Positions 55,859-64,000 of a DNA stretch of 64,000 nt are shown here, one piece after another (the first letter of the stretch is position 1; each line of letters opens with the position of its first letter). A program made the translations under genes and the position numbers. Source of the DNA: JBBIQV01 sp964555285. Its GTDB lineage: Bacteria; Nitrospirota; Nitrospiria; Nitrospirales; Nitrospiraceae. The DNA is taken from the NCBI GenBank assembly GCA_964555285.1, contig CAZKRM010000007.1, forward strand, positions 1 through 64,000, in the 5' to 3' direction. The notes under the pieces were generated by a model. That model did not search any database. It was not told where the DNA came from and saw only the letters and a list, made by a program, of their open reading frames with translations.

Positions 55859-56628
55859 CAACAACGAGCAAGAAAGGCGTGGGGGCGCTCAGCACGGTGC
55901 AGTCGAGCTTGCTGTTGGGTTGTGCAGGCGGGAGCCTCACCGAGCTGCTGGTCTCTCTTGCGATCGGCGCTGTCGTGCTGGCGGCGGCCTTTGACATGCT
56001 GGTGAGCGGTCAGCAGCGGTTGGCGCGTCAGCAGGATCGGATTGCGCGGCATCAAGAATTGCGTATCGGCTTGGATGTGCTCGGGAGTGAACTGCGCAGG
56101 GTGGGCGATAACGGACGGCCTGGCTCTGAGTTGATCGCCATATCCGAACAGGAAGTGGCATTTGTCGCAAACGTTTCCGGGTATGTCACGACCCTGTCCC
56201 AACCGGCCGGACCATTGCTACAAACCTTGTCTGTCAACGATGGAGCCGACTGGCCGAAAGGCAAGACGATTTGGGTTTGCTCGGCAGAACGGTGTGCCGG
56301 CGGGCAACTCGCTCGCGACGGACAACGGAAGACGCTGGGTTTGACTCAGCCCTTGGGGCAGGCGTTCCCCGCAGGGAGCGTGGTCTTCGTCTCGAACCAT
56401 GTCCGTTACTACCTGGGCCGGGATTCAGAGGGGATTGGTCGGATCATGCGAGAGGTCGATGGCGGCACGGCCACGCTCGTCGGTCATGTGGCGCAGTTCC
56501 GGTTGGCGTATCTGGGAAAAGATGGACGACCGGTCAGTGACCCCGACCGCGTGGCGCTGGTGCGTATTCGGGTGAGGAGCGAAGGCGAATCACGGGAGTT
56601 CATCCAGGAGATCGGACTACGGGTCTGA
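55855..56628 (+). CDS. Minor pilin, PilW-like (set 1)
   Basis: This protein of about 257 residues has a degenerate prepilin signature G-S-L-T-E-L-L-V-S-L-A-I-G at about residues 26-38, where the usual Phe is Ser. The PilW-like body (R-Q-Q-D-R-I-A-R-H-Q-E-L-R-I-G-L-D-V-L-G-S-E-L-R-R) follows. Part of the tip-associated minor pilin complex. Confidence 0.8.
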   Translation: MTTTSKKGVGALSTVQSSLLLGCAGGSLTELLVSLAIGAVVLAAAFDMLVSGQQRLARQQDRIARHQELRIGLDVLGSELRRVGDNGRPGSELIAISEQEVAFVANVSGYVTTLSQPAGPLLQTLSVNDGADWPKGKTIWVCSAERCAGGQLARDGQRKTLGLTQPLGQAFPAGSVVFVSNHVRYYLGRDSEGIGRIMREVDGGTATLVGHVAQFRLAYLGKDGRPVSDPDRVALVRIRVRSEGESREFIQEIGLRV

Positions 56629-56659
56629 AATAGTCGGCTGAGCGACAGGAGATCGATCC

Positions 56660-58135
56660 ATGCCCCATCAAGATACAGCACAACACCCAGAGCAGACGGA
56701 ACAGGGCATTGCCCTGCTCGTGGCCATGATGATCCTGTTTCTCCTGTCAGTCGCGGGGCTCGCTTCTATGAATGTGGCCGCGCTGGAAGTGCGCAGCGCC
56801 CAGTCCGCTCAGGACGAGAAGGTCTCCGAACATCTTGCCGAGGCCGCCGGCGAGACGGTGGTGGAGTGGTTCCACCACCCTGGTTCGGCTCCTGCCGAGG
56901 CCGGAGAAACGGTGTTCACTCGACGCTTCCAGTCGGCGGAAGGGACTCCCTCCTTCTTCGATGCCCAAGGAGTCTCTCAGTTCAAGGGCACGGCAACGAG
57001 TCCCGACCTATTCTTCGATGCGGCGGATCCGCATCACGACCAGTTGTTGAACAACCCCACGACCGGCATGGTTCACTCTCTGCGCGGCCTGGGTCGCATT
57101 CTCAAACTCAAAGTCTATGGACCGGTCTATCCTGGGTCGCTCTGCACGGTCGAAGTGACGGCGGCCACGGGACGGGCCTCGGCCATTGCGACGACGCTCT
57201 CGATGGAGCTTGGCACCTATGCGATTCCGCCGCTGCGGGCGGCCGTGCAGGCCGGTAACATTGGGGACGAACTGCGTCCGGAAACGGCGACGTCTGCATG
57301 GGCCCACTGGGGCGACATCAAGGTCAGAGGCGACGTGTATCTGAGGAAACCACAGGAGGTCACAACGAAATCAAGTCTGGCTCCAGTGAGCGGACAATCG
57401 TACATGGACATGAGCCGCCCCGAAGACCGATGGCTCGATCTCTGGATTGGTGGCCGTGCGTTCTTCGCCGAGCGGATGTCCGGATCGAGTGAACCATCGA
57501 ACCTCCATCAACATCAGGACCCATCACCCGGCTTGAAGATGGATCATTGGGACTATGCGACGCTCAAGCAGGCGGCACTCCGGTTCGGCAGCTATTACGC
57601 GATGGATCGGGAGGGATTGCTCTACTCCGGCGGAGTAGTCAGGGAGGGGCAGGGGGTGCCGGCCGATCAGGTCTTCGAATCACCCGCCGTGGGGGACCAT
57701 CATGGGCTCGTGTTTATCGATACCCTGGACCGGCAGCCGTCGAGCGCGACGAACCTCGGCACGCTCGTGCTCAATACGGACTATGCCGAAGGATTGTTTG
57801 TGATCAACGCCCATGTGGTCTGGAAGCCGAAAGGCGCGGGCAAATCGGTGCCGGCCCTGAGCCCGCCGCCGGAAGGTCAGTCGATATTGGGATTACGCGT
57901 TCCAGTGCAACTCACCGGGATTCACCTTCAGGGTGTGCTGTATGCAGCCGGCCACGTGACATTCGAGGGACAGCCTCGGCTCCATGGTGCCCTCGTGTCG
58001 GAAGGAACACTCGTGAGCGGCACAAGCCCCGGCGGCAGACTCGAAGTCTGGTACGACTATGACCTATCCAGCGGGTTGTTACGCGGGATCCCGCTCGTGT
58101 ACCCAGCATCTGGGACGCGGCAGGTGAAGTTGTAA
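56660..58135 (+). CDS. PilX-like protein with large C-terminal domain (set 1)
   Basis: This 491-residue protein has a PilX-like N-terminus (E-Q-G-I-A-L-L-V-A-M-M-I-L-F-L-L-S) and then a long beta-rich part ending in R-L-H-G-A-L-V-S-E-G. PilX proteins are usually 150-220 residues, so the extra 250 residues are unusual and probably exposed at the tip. The C-terminal part shows polymer-like G-I-H-L-Q-G-V-L-Y-A-A-G-H-V-T patterns, as in bactofilin-like beta helices. It follows the PilW-like gene after 31 bases. Confidence 0.7.
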   Translation: MPHQDTAQHPEQTEQGIALLVAMMILFLLSVAGLASMNVAALEVRSAQSAQDEKVSEHLAEAAGETVVEWFHHPGSAPAEAGETVFTRRFQSAEGTPSFFDAQGVSQFKGTATSPDLFFDAADPHHDQLLNNPTTGMVHSLRGLGRILKLKVYGPVYPGSLCTVEVTAATGRASAIATTLSMELGTYAIPPLRAAVQAGNIGDELRPETATSAWAHWGDIKVRGDVYLRKPQEVTTKSSLAPVSGQSYMDMSRPEDRWLDLWIGGRAFFAERMSGSSEPSNLHQHQDPSPGLKMDHWDYATLKQAALRFGSYYAMDREGLLYSGGVVREGQGVPADQVFESPAVGDHHGLVFIDTLDRQPSSATNLGTLVLNTDYAEGLFVINAHVVWKPKGAGKSVPALSPPPEGQSILGLRVPVQLTGIHLQGVLYAAGHVTFEGQPRLHGALVSEGTLVSGTSPGGRLEVWYDYDLSSGLLRGIPLVYPASGTRQVKL

Positions 58136-58182
58136 AGGGTCACCTTTCATGATGCGGAAGTATCGGAAGGAGAACGTTGCTC

Positions 58183-59955
58183 ATGCTTGCGAGTGTTGAG
58201 TGTCATCACGTGAAGAAGGGGTCTACTTTGAAGGTGTCCGCTTATGAGGGGCTTGTGAGCCAAGGGTTCCTCAGCCAGACGGAACTGCAAGTGGCGGTGA
58301 GGGAGGCCGGCATCGTGCCCGCCGGCTTGGAAGGCCTCCTTCTCAATAAATACCGTATCCCGAAGTCGGCGATCGGGAAGGCATTGAGCGAATATTACGA
58401 GTGCCCCTATGTGCCTTACGACGAGCGGGCGGCGGTCGACCAGGAGTTATTCAAGACGCTCAATGTCGATTATCTTCGACGCCACTACTGGCTGCCGCTG
58501 CGGCGAGAGGGGAATATTCTCGATGTGATCATCGACAACCCGCACGATCTTGAGAGAGGGCTCGATATCCGGCGTGCCTTTCCGGGCATGACCCATCGCT
58601 TGGCGGTTGGGCTCCGCAGCGATATCGAGCAGTTTCTCCTGGCCGCTACAGGCCGAGCGAGCGGTACGTCCCTCAACGACATCCTGGGGGAACTTGTCAG
58701 CGAGGCACAGGTGGAGCAGCGGGAGGAGGCGATTCCCGGGGGAGTCAGTGAGAACGATTGCGCCATCGTCCGATTAGCCAATCAGATTATTGTAGAGGCC
58801 GATCGGCTCGGGGCGTCCGACATCCACATCGAGCCCTACTCCGACCGCAAAGAAACAGCCGTCAGGCTTCGCGTGGACGGTACCTGCGTCACGTACATGC
58901 GCATTCCGGCGGCCTATCGGCGCGCGATCGTCTCGCGCATCAAGATCATGGCGAATCTGGACATCGCGGAGCGGCGGAAGCCGCAGGATGGGAAGATACG
59001 CTTCAAGCTGAACGCCGACAAGGAAATCGAACTGCGTGTGGCCACCCTCCCCACAGCCGGCCACAATGAAGATGTCGTCATGCGGCTGCTGTCTGCCCAG
59101 GGGCCGATGCCGTTGGAGGCCATGGAGTTTGCCCCGCGCACCCTGCAGGCGCTGAAAGAGCTTGGCGAAAAGCCGTATGGCATCATCTTATGCGTCGGCC
59201 CAACCGGTTCCGGGAAGACGACCACGCTGCATGCGTTGCTCGGCCACATCAATACGAACGAACGAAAGATCTGGACGGCTGAGGATCCTATCGAAATTAC
59301 GCAGGAGGGCTTGCGGCAGGTTCAAGTTCATCCCAAAATCGGGTTCACCTTTGCGGCCGCCATGCGCGCCTTCTTGCGGGCTGACCCGGACGTCATCATG
59401 ATCGGGGAAATGCGCGACAAGGAAACGGCGGATATCGCGATCGAAGCCTCGCTCACCGGCCATCTCGTGTTGAGCACCCTTCACACTAATAGTGCCGTGG
59501 AAACGGTGGTCCGGCTGCTCGACCTCGGCTGCGATTCGTTCAACTTTGCGGATGCGATGTTGGGTGTGCTGGCCAAGCGTCTGTGCAAGCGGATCTGTCC
59601 GGAATGTAAGGAAGCCTATCATCCGGCTCTCCAAGAGTATGAGGACCTGGTGCGCGCGTACGGAGCCGCATATTGGGAGCAGTGCGGGATTCAGTACCGA
59701 ACCGATTTTGAGTTGTACCGTGGGCGTGGGTGCGGGCTCTGCAATCAAACGGGCTTCAAAGGACGAGTGGCGCTCCATGAACTCTTGCTCGGCTCGGAAG
59801 ACATGAAGAACCTCATTCAGTCGAGAGCAAGAACAACGGAAATGTTGAGCCTCGCGAGAAAGGACGGCATGACCACGCTGGTCCAAGACGGCATTCACAA
59901 GGTCCTCCAGGGAATCACGACATTCAAGCAGGTCAGAGCGGTAGCGATGAAGTAG
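58183..59955 (+). CDS. Type IV pilus/type II secretion assembly ATPase (PilB/GspE family)
   Basis: This protein of about 590 residues has an N-terminal MshE/GspE-N domain (T-E-L-Q-V-A-V-R-E-A-G) and an ATPase with G-P-T-G-S-G-K-T-T (Walker A), the Asp box, D-P-D-V-I-M-I-G-E-M-R-D (Walker B) and the His box T-G-H-L-V-L-S-T-L-H-T-N. A C-terminal zinc-binding set (C-P-E-C, C-G-L-C) is present. It powers pilus extension. ATG 58183 is preferred; TTG 58177 is in frame. It lies between two minor-pilin sets. Confidence 0.92.
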   Translation: MLASVECHHVKKGSTLKVSAYEGLVSQGFLSQTELQVAVREAGIVPAGLEGLLLNKYRIPKSAIGKALSEYYECPYVPYDERAAVDQELFKTLNVDYLRRHYWLPLRREGNILDVIIDNPHDLERGLDIRRAFPGMTHRLAVGLRSDIEQFLLAATGRASGTSLNDILGELVSEAQVEQREEAIPGGVSENDCAIVRLANQIIVEADRLGASDIHIEPYSDRKETAVRLRVDGTCVTYMRIPAAYRRAIVSRIKIMANLDIAERRKPQDGKIRFKLNADKEIELRVATLPTAGHNEDVVMRLLSAQGPMPLEAMEFAPRTLQALKELGEKPYGIILCVGPTGSGKTTTLHALLGHINTNERKIWTAEDPIEITQEGLRQVQVHPKIGFTFAAAMRAFLRADPDVIMIGEMRDKETADIAIEASLTGHLVLSTLHTNSAVETVVRLLDLGCDSFNFADAMLGVLAKRLCKRICPECKEAYHPALQEYEDLVRAYGAAYWEQCGIQYRTDFELYRGRGCGLCNQTGFKGRVALHELLLGSEDMKNLIQSRARTTEMLSLARKDGMTTLVQDGIHKVLQGITTFKQVRAVAMK

Positions 59956-60158
59956 AGCGGTTTCCGGCCAGATCCCTCCTGTTAGTATCTACGCCTGCAC
60001 CTCCTGCCCGTTAGACGAAATTTGTCGCAACGTGCACGCGTGAACGTGCGATATTGTACTCTCCTCTAGTGATGTCTTTGCAGAGAAATCAATGAGTTAA
60101 TGTTCGTTCTTCTTGGTAAAGCATCGGCACAGCCCTTGCTCGGTTCTTTCCAGCCGCT

Positions 60159-60686
60159 ATGTGTACCTATTTGCCAAAGACTCACGGAAAGCGGGCCCAC
60201 CAGGGTGGATTTACACTCGTCGAGATGATGGTCGCCTCAGGAATCATCACACTCGTTGCAGCGATCGCCGTTCCGAATTATCTCCAATGGCATGCGAGAT
60301 ATCAGCTTCGTGAAGCTACGGTTGAGCTCAATACCCATCTCAATCTTGCACGAATGGCGGCCATGAATAGGAACATAACCGTTCGAGTGGCCCTCGCACT
60401 GACCGGAGGCACAGTCACGATCAATACGACCGATACGACCGGGGCAGTGGTAGTCCTTCCGCCCGTGACGTTCCCGACGAACGTCACGGATGTGCGGGAT
60501 GCCGCTACGCCGGATACGAACCCGACTCCGCCTCCTGTCGTCATCCAATTCACCTCGCTGGGCCTTCAGGGCACAGGGAGTTCGCCTCTCCCAGTTCGAA
60601 TTAAAAACAGCAACGGGTTGACCTATTCGGTGGCTGTCACGGCAGGTGGAAAGGCGAGTTGGTGCGTAAAGGCCACTTGTCCGTAA
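60159..60686 (+). CDS. Minor pilin, GspH/FimT-like (set 2)
   Basis: This 175-residue prepilin is cut at G before F-T-L-V-E-M-M-V-A-S-G-I-I-T-L-V-A. The body is Thr/Val-rich with two Cys near the end (S-W-C-V-K-A-T-C-P) that could form a disulfide. The leader is longer than in set 1. GspH/FimT-like. Confidence 0.85.
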   Translation: MCTYLPKTHGKRAHQGGFTLVEMMVASGIITLVAAIAVPNYLQWHARYQLREATVELNTHLNLARMAAMNRNITVRVALALTGGTVTINTTDTTGAVVVLPPVTFPTNVTDVRDAATPDTNPTPPPVVIQFTSLGLQGTGSSPLPVRIKNSNGLTYSVAVTAGGKASWCVKATCP

Positions 60687-60698
60687 GCTGATGATCGA

Positions 60699-61202
60699 AT
60701 GAATGTTCGAGCAAAGGACTCCATGCGGCAGAATGGACAAACGGGATTTACCTTGATCGAAGGGATGATAGCGGCGGCAATGCTCACAACGGGGCTCTTG
60801 GCGCTCGCCGGTATGCAAGGAATGTCGTTAGCCAGAAATGTGGATGCAAAGGAATTAACGATCGTGACCAATCTCGCAGCGGACATGATCGAGCGAATCC
60901 GATTCAATCGGCTGCAAGCAGCAACGTATGCGAACATCGACACAATGGTTCCATCGACCTGTAATGCCGCTACGATGCAAGCAATGGCGATTGGTGACTG
61001 CACCCAGTGGGCGGCGCTCGTCAACGCGTCGACCTTACCCGGCGTAATGGGCCTCGTTCAGGTGGTCAACCCATTCGGACCTACAGTCTTGAATCAGACT
61101 CAAGTGACGGTGCGCATCAACTGGACTGGGGGTGCGAAGGGGGAGGGCATTGTGGTCCGTAACAGGACAATCGCTATGTCGGCGATTGTGGGACCGGAAT
61201 AA
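60699..61202 (+). CDS. Minor pilin, PilV-like (set 2)
   Basis: This 167-residue prepilin has a cleavage site at G before F-T-L-I-E-G-M-I-A-A-A-M. The body includes A-D-M-I-E-R-I-R-F-N, the PilV core, and Cys residues at T-C-N and D-C-T. It follows the FimT-like gene after 12 bases and directly adjoins the next gene. Confidence 0.85.
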   Translation: MNVRAKDSMRQNGQTGFTLIEGMIAAAMLTTGLLALAGMQGMSLARNVDAKELTIVTNLAADMIERIRFNRLQAATYANIDTMVPSTCNAATMQAMAIGDCTQWAALVNASTLPGVMGLVQVVNPFGPTVLNQTQVTVRINWTGGAKGEGIVVRNRTIAMSAIVGPE

Positions 61203-62339
61203 ATGGATAACCATCGCATTCAGGCTATGGGCGTAATCAAACTCTTTACACAGCCCGCTTCCAACCATTGGTGCGGCTGGGGGGAGTGGCAAGACGAGAA
61301 AGGGTTTACCCTGGTTGAGATGTTGACGGGGCTCGTCATCGCGGTCGCTGTTATTGCCGCAGGGTTCGTGACGCTCACCACGAGCAACAAGGCGACGATC
61401 ACAAACGATCAAGTGGCAGAAACCCAACAGAACGCTCGCGTCGCCATGGAGTTGATCTCACGGGACATCAAACTTGCCGGATTCGGTTTCACCGGAACTA
61501 CCGTAGGCAACTGCCAGGTCGGAACCAGCAATGTGCCGATTGTTCCGCTTGATAATGCGGTAGCCGGTCCTGACGCAGGCCCGGATCAAGTCAGGCTCGT
61601 CGTACCTATGACGAATACAGCAACTCCAGCGTGGACGCTCGCGAATCAAGTCACCGGCGGTGTAGGAGCCAACGTCATCGCTCTTCAGGTAGGCGCGGGA
61701 AACGATATGGCAAACGCCGGCCTCGTTGCCGATGTGGTCAGCGGCTCAATCATTTCGATCGGCGGGGTGATTTCCGCAAAAGTCACGGCCAGGACCAACG
61801 ATCAGCTCACGCTCGAAACTCCCATCGGTCAGGGGGTGTTTACGGTTGGAACACCGGTCTACCTGCTCCAATGCGTCACCTATGCGATAGCGAACGGCAA
61901 TCCTCCTTGCGGGGGGAATGGCCCTTGCCTCACAAGGAATGGAGTGGCGATAGCGGACGGCGTCGAAGATATGCAGTTAGCCTATGGTTGCGACGGATGT
62001 GTCTCGACGATCAACAGTGGCGTGCCGGATGGGGTGATAGACAATCAGGATGCTGTGGCCGGATTTAACACCGGAGATTTCATCACGAACAACAATTGGG
62101 CGACCTCGCCGCTTGTGCCGGCCTCGATCCGTCTCGTGCAAATCAACGTGGTGGCGAGGCAGATGGCGTCAGACCAGGGCCTAGGCGAGCGCAATACACC
62201 GGGAACAAACATGGCCGGGCCGGTTGTCGTCAGCGATCACAATCCGTCCAACGATGTCGGGTACGATGCAACAACCTACTCGCAGTTTCGCCGTCGCCTG
62301 ATAACTCGGACTGTGCAGGTGAGAAACCTTGGTCTCTAG
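61203..62339 (+). CDS. Minor pilin, PilW-like (set 2)
   Basis: This 378-residue prepilin has a signature at G before F-T-L-V-E-M-L-T-G-L-V-I-A after a long leader, then Q-Q-N-A-R-V-A-M-E-L-I-S-R-D-I-K-L-A-G, the PilW motif. It is about 120 residues longer than its set 1 counterpart. Cys pairs (Y-G-C-D-G-C and P-C-G-G-N-G-P-C) suggest disulfides. Confidence 0.87.
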   Translation: MDNHRIQAMGVIKLFTQPASNHWCGWGEWQDEKGFTLVEMLTGLVIAVAVIAAGFVTLTTSNKATITNDQVAETQQNARVAMELISRDIKLAGFGFTGTTVGNCQVGTSNVPIVPLDNAVAGPDAGPDQVRLVVPMTNTATPAWTLANQVTGGVGANVIALQVGAGNDMANAGLVADVVSGSIISIGGVISAKVTARTNDQLTLETPIGQGVFTVGTPVYLLQCVTYAIANGNPPCGGNGPCLTRNGVAIADGVEDMQLAYGCDGCVSTINSGVPDGVIDNQDAVAGFNTGDFITNNNWATSPLVPASIRLVQINVVARQMASDQGLGERNTPGTNMAGPVVVSDHNPSNDVGYDATTYSQFRRRLITRTVQVRNLGL

Positions 62340-62392
62340 AGGCGGGCTGTCGGCGAACGCGCAATGAATGGGCAGATGAGGAGCGGCACATC

Positions 62393-63004
62393 ATGAAGGG
62401 GCTCATGAGGCGCATGGTCGTGTCCGACCAAGGCGGCATGGCGTTGCTCACCGTCTTGTTGTTGTTGTTGATTATGACCGTGATCGGCATCGGCGCGATG
62501 ACCGTCACGGGATTGGAGAACCGCATGGCTGGTTTTTTACAGACCGGCGAGGCCAGCGCCCAACTTGCCGATACCTGTATGGGTACGGCAGTGAATGTCA
62601 TTCAACAGACCATTGCGGTACACGAGCTTCCGCTCGCGTTGCGCAGCGATCAGGTACCGTCCGGCCCTGTCCCTCAGGCCAATTTCGACCTGACGAACCG
62701 GGAAATTATGGGCTTCCCTCTTCTCAGCGGCGCTCCGTCTGAAAACAATGGAGATGCGGCCACCAGCGCGCCGAATATTTCTCAAGTGATCAACAACTAC
62801 CAGGTCGATGGAGACATCGATCGCCTCTATCAGGAACATGTGCCAGGGTGCGACAGCTCTTTCGGCAATAGTTGCACGAGATATATCTATCGTGTCACCT
62901 GCGTGGCGACGCAAACGGCGACCGGGGCTTCCAGCCAAATCATCGCGACGTATGGGTGCACAACCATGTCGAGCACTCTGGGCGGCTGCGTCAAGAAATT
63001 CTAG
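62393..63004 (+). CDS. Minor pilin, PilX-like (set 2)
   Basis: This protein of about 203 residues has a PilX N-terminus (G-G-M-A-L-L-T-V-L-L-L-L-L-I-M-T-V) followed by E-N-R-M-A-G-F-L-Q-T-G-E-A-S-A-Q-L. It has the usual PilX length, unlike the set 1 protein. ATG 62393 is preferred; the longer frame overlaps the PilW-like gene. Confidence 0.83.
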   Translation: MKGLMRRMVVSDQGGMALLTVLLLLLIMTVIGIGAMTVTGLENRMAGFLQTGEASAQLADTCMGTAVNVIQQTIAVHELPLALRSDQVPSGPVPQANFDLTNREIMGFPLLSGAPSENNGDAATSAPNISQVINNYQVDGDIDRLYQEHVPGCDSSFGNSCTRYIYRVTCVATQTATGASSQIIATYGCTTMSSTLGGCVKKF

Positions 63005-63014
63005 GAGGCACACC

Positions 63015-63374
63015 ATGGGAGAACGGTTCAAGAAAGACGAAATGGCTCCCGGACGAATGCAAGCGCCTTCCATAAGAAACAAGGCGATGTGGGCGATCTT
63101 AGGGGTGCTGGCCGTCAGCGCTGTCGCGGCTACGAGTTGGGCGCAATCACTCAGTTCCCCATCGACGGCTGGATTTCAGACCGGAGAAGTCGGGTCGAGC
63201 AGCGACAAGCACATGGTGATCGATCACAAGTCGTATGCCGTCAGTCCTGAAGTGAAGGTCACAGACGACGAGGGAGGGACGCGCGAATACAAGCAGGTGG
63301 GGCCAGATCAGATCGTCATGTTTCATCTCAAGAATGGACAAATCGACCAATTGATCATCGTTCTACCTAAGTGA
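63015..63374 (+). CDS. Small exported/membrane protein between pilX and pilY1
   Basis: This 119-residue protein has a hydrophobic segment (W-A-I-L-G-V-L-A-V-S-A-V-A-A-T-S) ending near S-W-A. The mature part, of about 75 residues, contains H-K-S-Y-A-V-S-P-E-V-K-V-T-D-D-E-G and ends in beta strands. It is placed like a PilY-associated accessory protein, but no family is recognised. TAGGAGG precedes the ATG by seven bases. Confidence 0.65.
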   Translation: MGERFKKDEMAPGRMQAPSIRNKAMWAILGVLAVSAVAATSWAQSLSSPSTAGFQTGEVGSSSDKHMVIDHKSYAVSPEVKVTDDEGGTREYKQVGPDQIVMFHLKNGQIDQLIIVLPK

Positions 63375-63403
63375 ATAGAAAAGAGCCAGCGAGGAGGAAC
63401 ACC

Positions 63404-64000
63404 ATGAATCGCCACGCTCGAAATTCTACAACGCTCGGTGTTGTGCTATTCGCGCTCCTCCTTACAGCCGTCGGTTGCCTTGAGTCGGCAGAAGTGAACG
63501 CTCAGGCGGTGCCTCCTCCGGTGATGACGGACTACGCCGCGACTCCTCCATTTGTCACAAACGCCGTTTCCCCGAACATACTGCTCCTCGTGGACAACTC
63601 GGGGAGTATGAACGATAGGGCCTATCCGGCCACCTTCGATCCAACAAAAACATACAACGGTCTTTTTGCGGCTGAGGAGTGTTATGCCTACGCCGGCGGC
63701 ACGTTCTCGCCAGACTCGGCGGCGAATCCTGCGACGATGCCGGCGGGAGGATGGACCTGCACCGGGAACACTTCGTATCCCTGGTCTGGTAATCTGTTGA
63801 ACTATGCGGCTCAACGGCGGATCGATATTGTGAAGTATGTCATGGTGGGGGGCATGTGCACCGTCGCAAGGGCGGCGGACTACTCCTGTACATCTGTAAG
63901 GGGCCAGAATTCCTTCAATTCTTCCGCTTGCTGTGCGAACCAGGTCCAATCGGTCACGGTTGCGCAAGCGACCGGCCGCATGCCGTCCGCTCTGATTCCA
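63404..64000 (+). CDS. pilY1: PilY1-like pilus tip protein (5' part, runs off the window)
   Basis: The first 199 residues show a signal sequence with a possible lipobox (A-V-G-C) and then N-I-L-L-L-V-D-N-S-G-S-M, the metal-ion-dependent adhesion site of the von Willebrand A domain at the start of PilY1. The Cys-rich spacing (E-E-C, W-T-C-T, G-G-M-C, S-A-C-C-A-N) fits PilY1. PilY1 proteins sit at the pilus tip, bind surfaces or calcium and promote extension. A clean GAGGAGG precedes the ATG. The gene continues beyond 64,000. Confidence 0.9.
   Translation, partial: MNRHARNSTTLGVVLFALLLTAVGCLESAEVNAQAVPPPVMTDYAATPPFVTNAVSPNILLLVDNSGSMNDRAYPATFDPTKTYNGLFAAEECYAYAGGTFSPDSAANPATMPAGGWTCTGNTSYPWSGNLLNYAAQRRIDIVKYVMVGGMCTVARAADYSCTSVRGQNSFNSSACCANQVQSVTVAQATGRMPSALIP

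Noticed and set aside
1..64000. CRISPR array
   Set aside because: No series of regularly spaced direct repeats was seen. The repeated short motifs are palindromic and irregularly spaced.

Overview
The window looks like chromosome of a Nitrospira-type bacterium (phylum Nitrospirota). This rests on the GC-rich coding style, the many GTG/TTG starts, the island of HEAT-repeat proteins, the cupredoxin, Rieske and ferredoxin genes and the flavour of the housekeeping proteins. It is recognition from memory, not a search result.

Layout. (1) Positions 1-1,100 and 11,350-14,840 hold two decayed copies of a diversity-generating retroelement (DGR). The second is the more complete: a secreted Lcl/DUF1566-type target protein with a variable region (VR, 12841-12984), a perfect hairpin just downstream, a truncated avd gene, an antisense PIN-domain toxin module with frameshifts, a 144-nt adenine-rich template repeat (TR, 14161-14304) and a reverse transcriptase cut off before its catalytic palm. 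The first copy repeats the plan in smaller pieces: hairpin, truncated avd, antisense brnTA module, VR/TR-like fragment. REP-like palindromes occur at both copies and were not noticed elsewhere. (2) Between the two copies (1,100-12,100) lies an accessory island of exported proteins and five HEAT-repeat proteins plus a HEAT-like lipoprotein. The 3' end of the fifth HEAT gene is duplicated on the far side of the DGR. (3) 14,850-22,650 is a set of short transcription units: UDP-glucose dehydrogenase, a CBS protein, a spermidine-synthase-like membrane protein, a cupredoxin, ferredoxin, DUF192, Rieske protein, a chagasin-like protein and a class IV aminotransferase.

(4) 22,770-32,840 is the conserved translation/RNA operon rimP-nusA-infB-ylxP-rbfA-truB-rpsO-pnp followed by an M16 peptidase. 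(5) Two exported proteins of unknown function (33,186-34,424) share a good promoter and end at a bidirectional terminator that also serves the convergent operon pdxJ-nnr-tsaE-lapA-like-mutS (minus strand). (6) 40,724-48,578 is an amino-acid operon: aminotransferase, hom, thrC, an apgM homolog that may be the missing homoserine kinase, lysC and cimA. (7) ihfA, a MerR regulator, tRNA-Pro(GGG), surE, a DedA protein, cysS, rlmB and a small LuxR-type regulator follow. (8) From 53,794 to the right edge is a type IV pilus region: prepilin peptidase, a first minor-pilin set, a PilB/GspE ATPase, a second minor-pilin set and the start of a PilY1-like tip protein that runs off the window.

The strongest unusual signal is the DGR. 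By my hand count TR and VR align without gaps over 144 nt with 40 differences, 24 of them at the 42 template adenines, which is the signature of adenine-directed mutagenic retrohoming. The reverse transcriptase and avd are both broken, so the element looks like a fossil here unless helper proteins are supplied from elsewhere in the genome.
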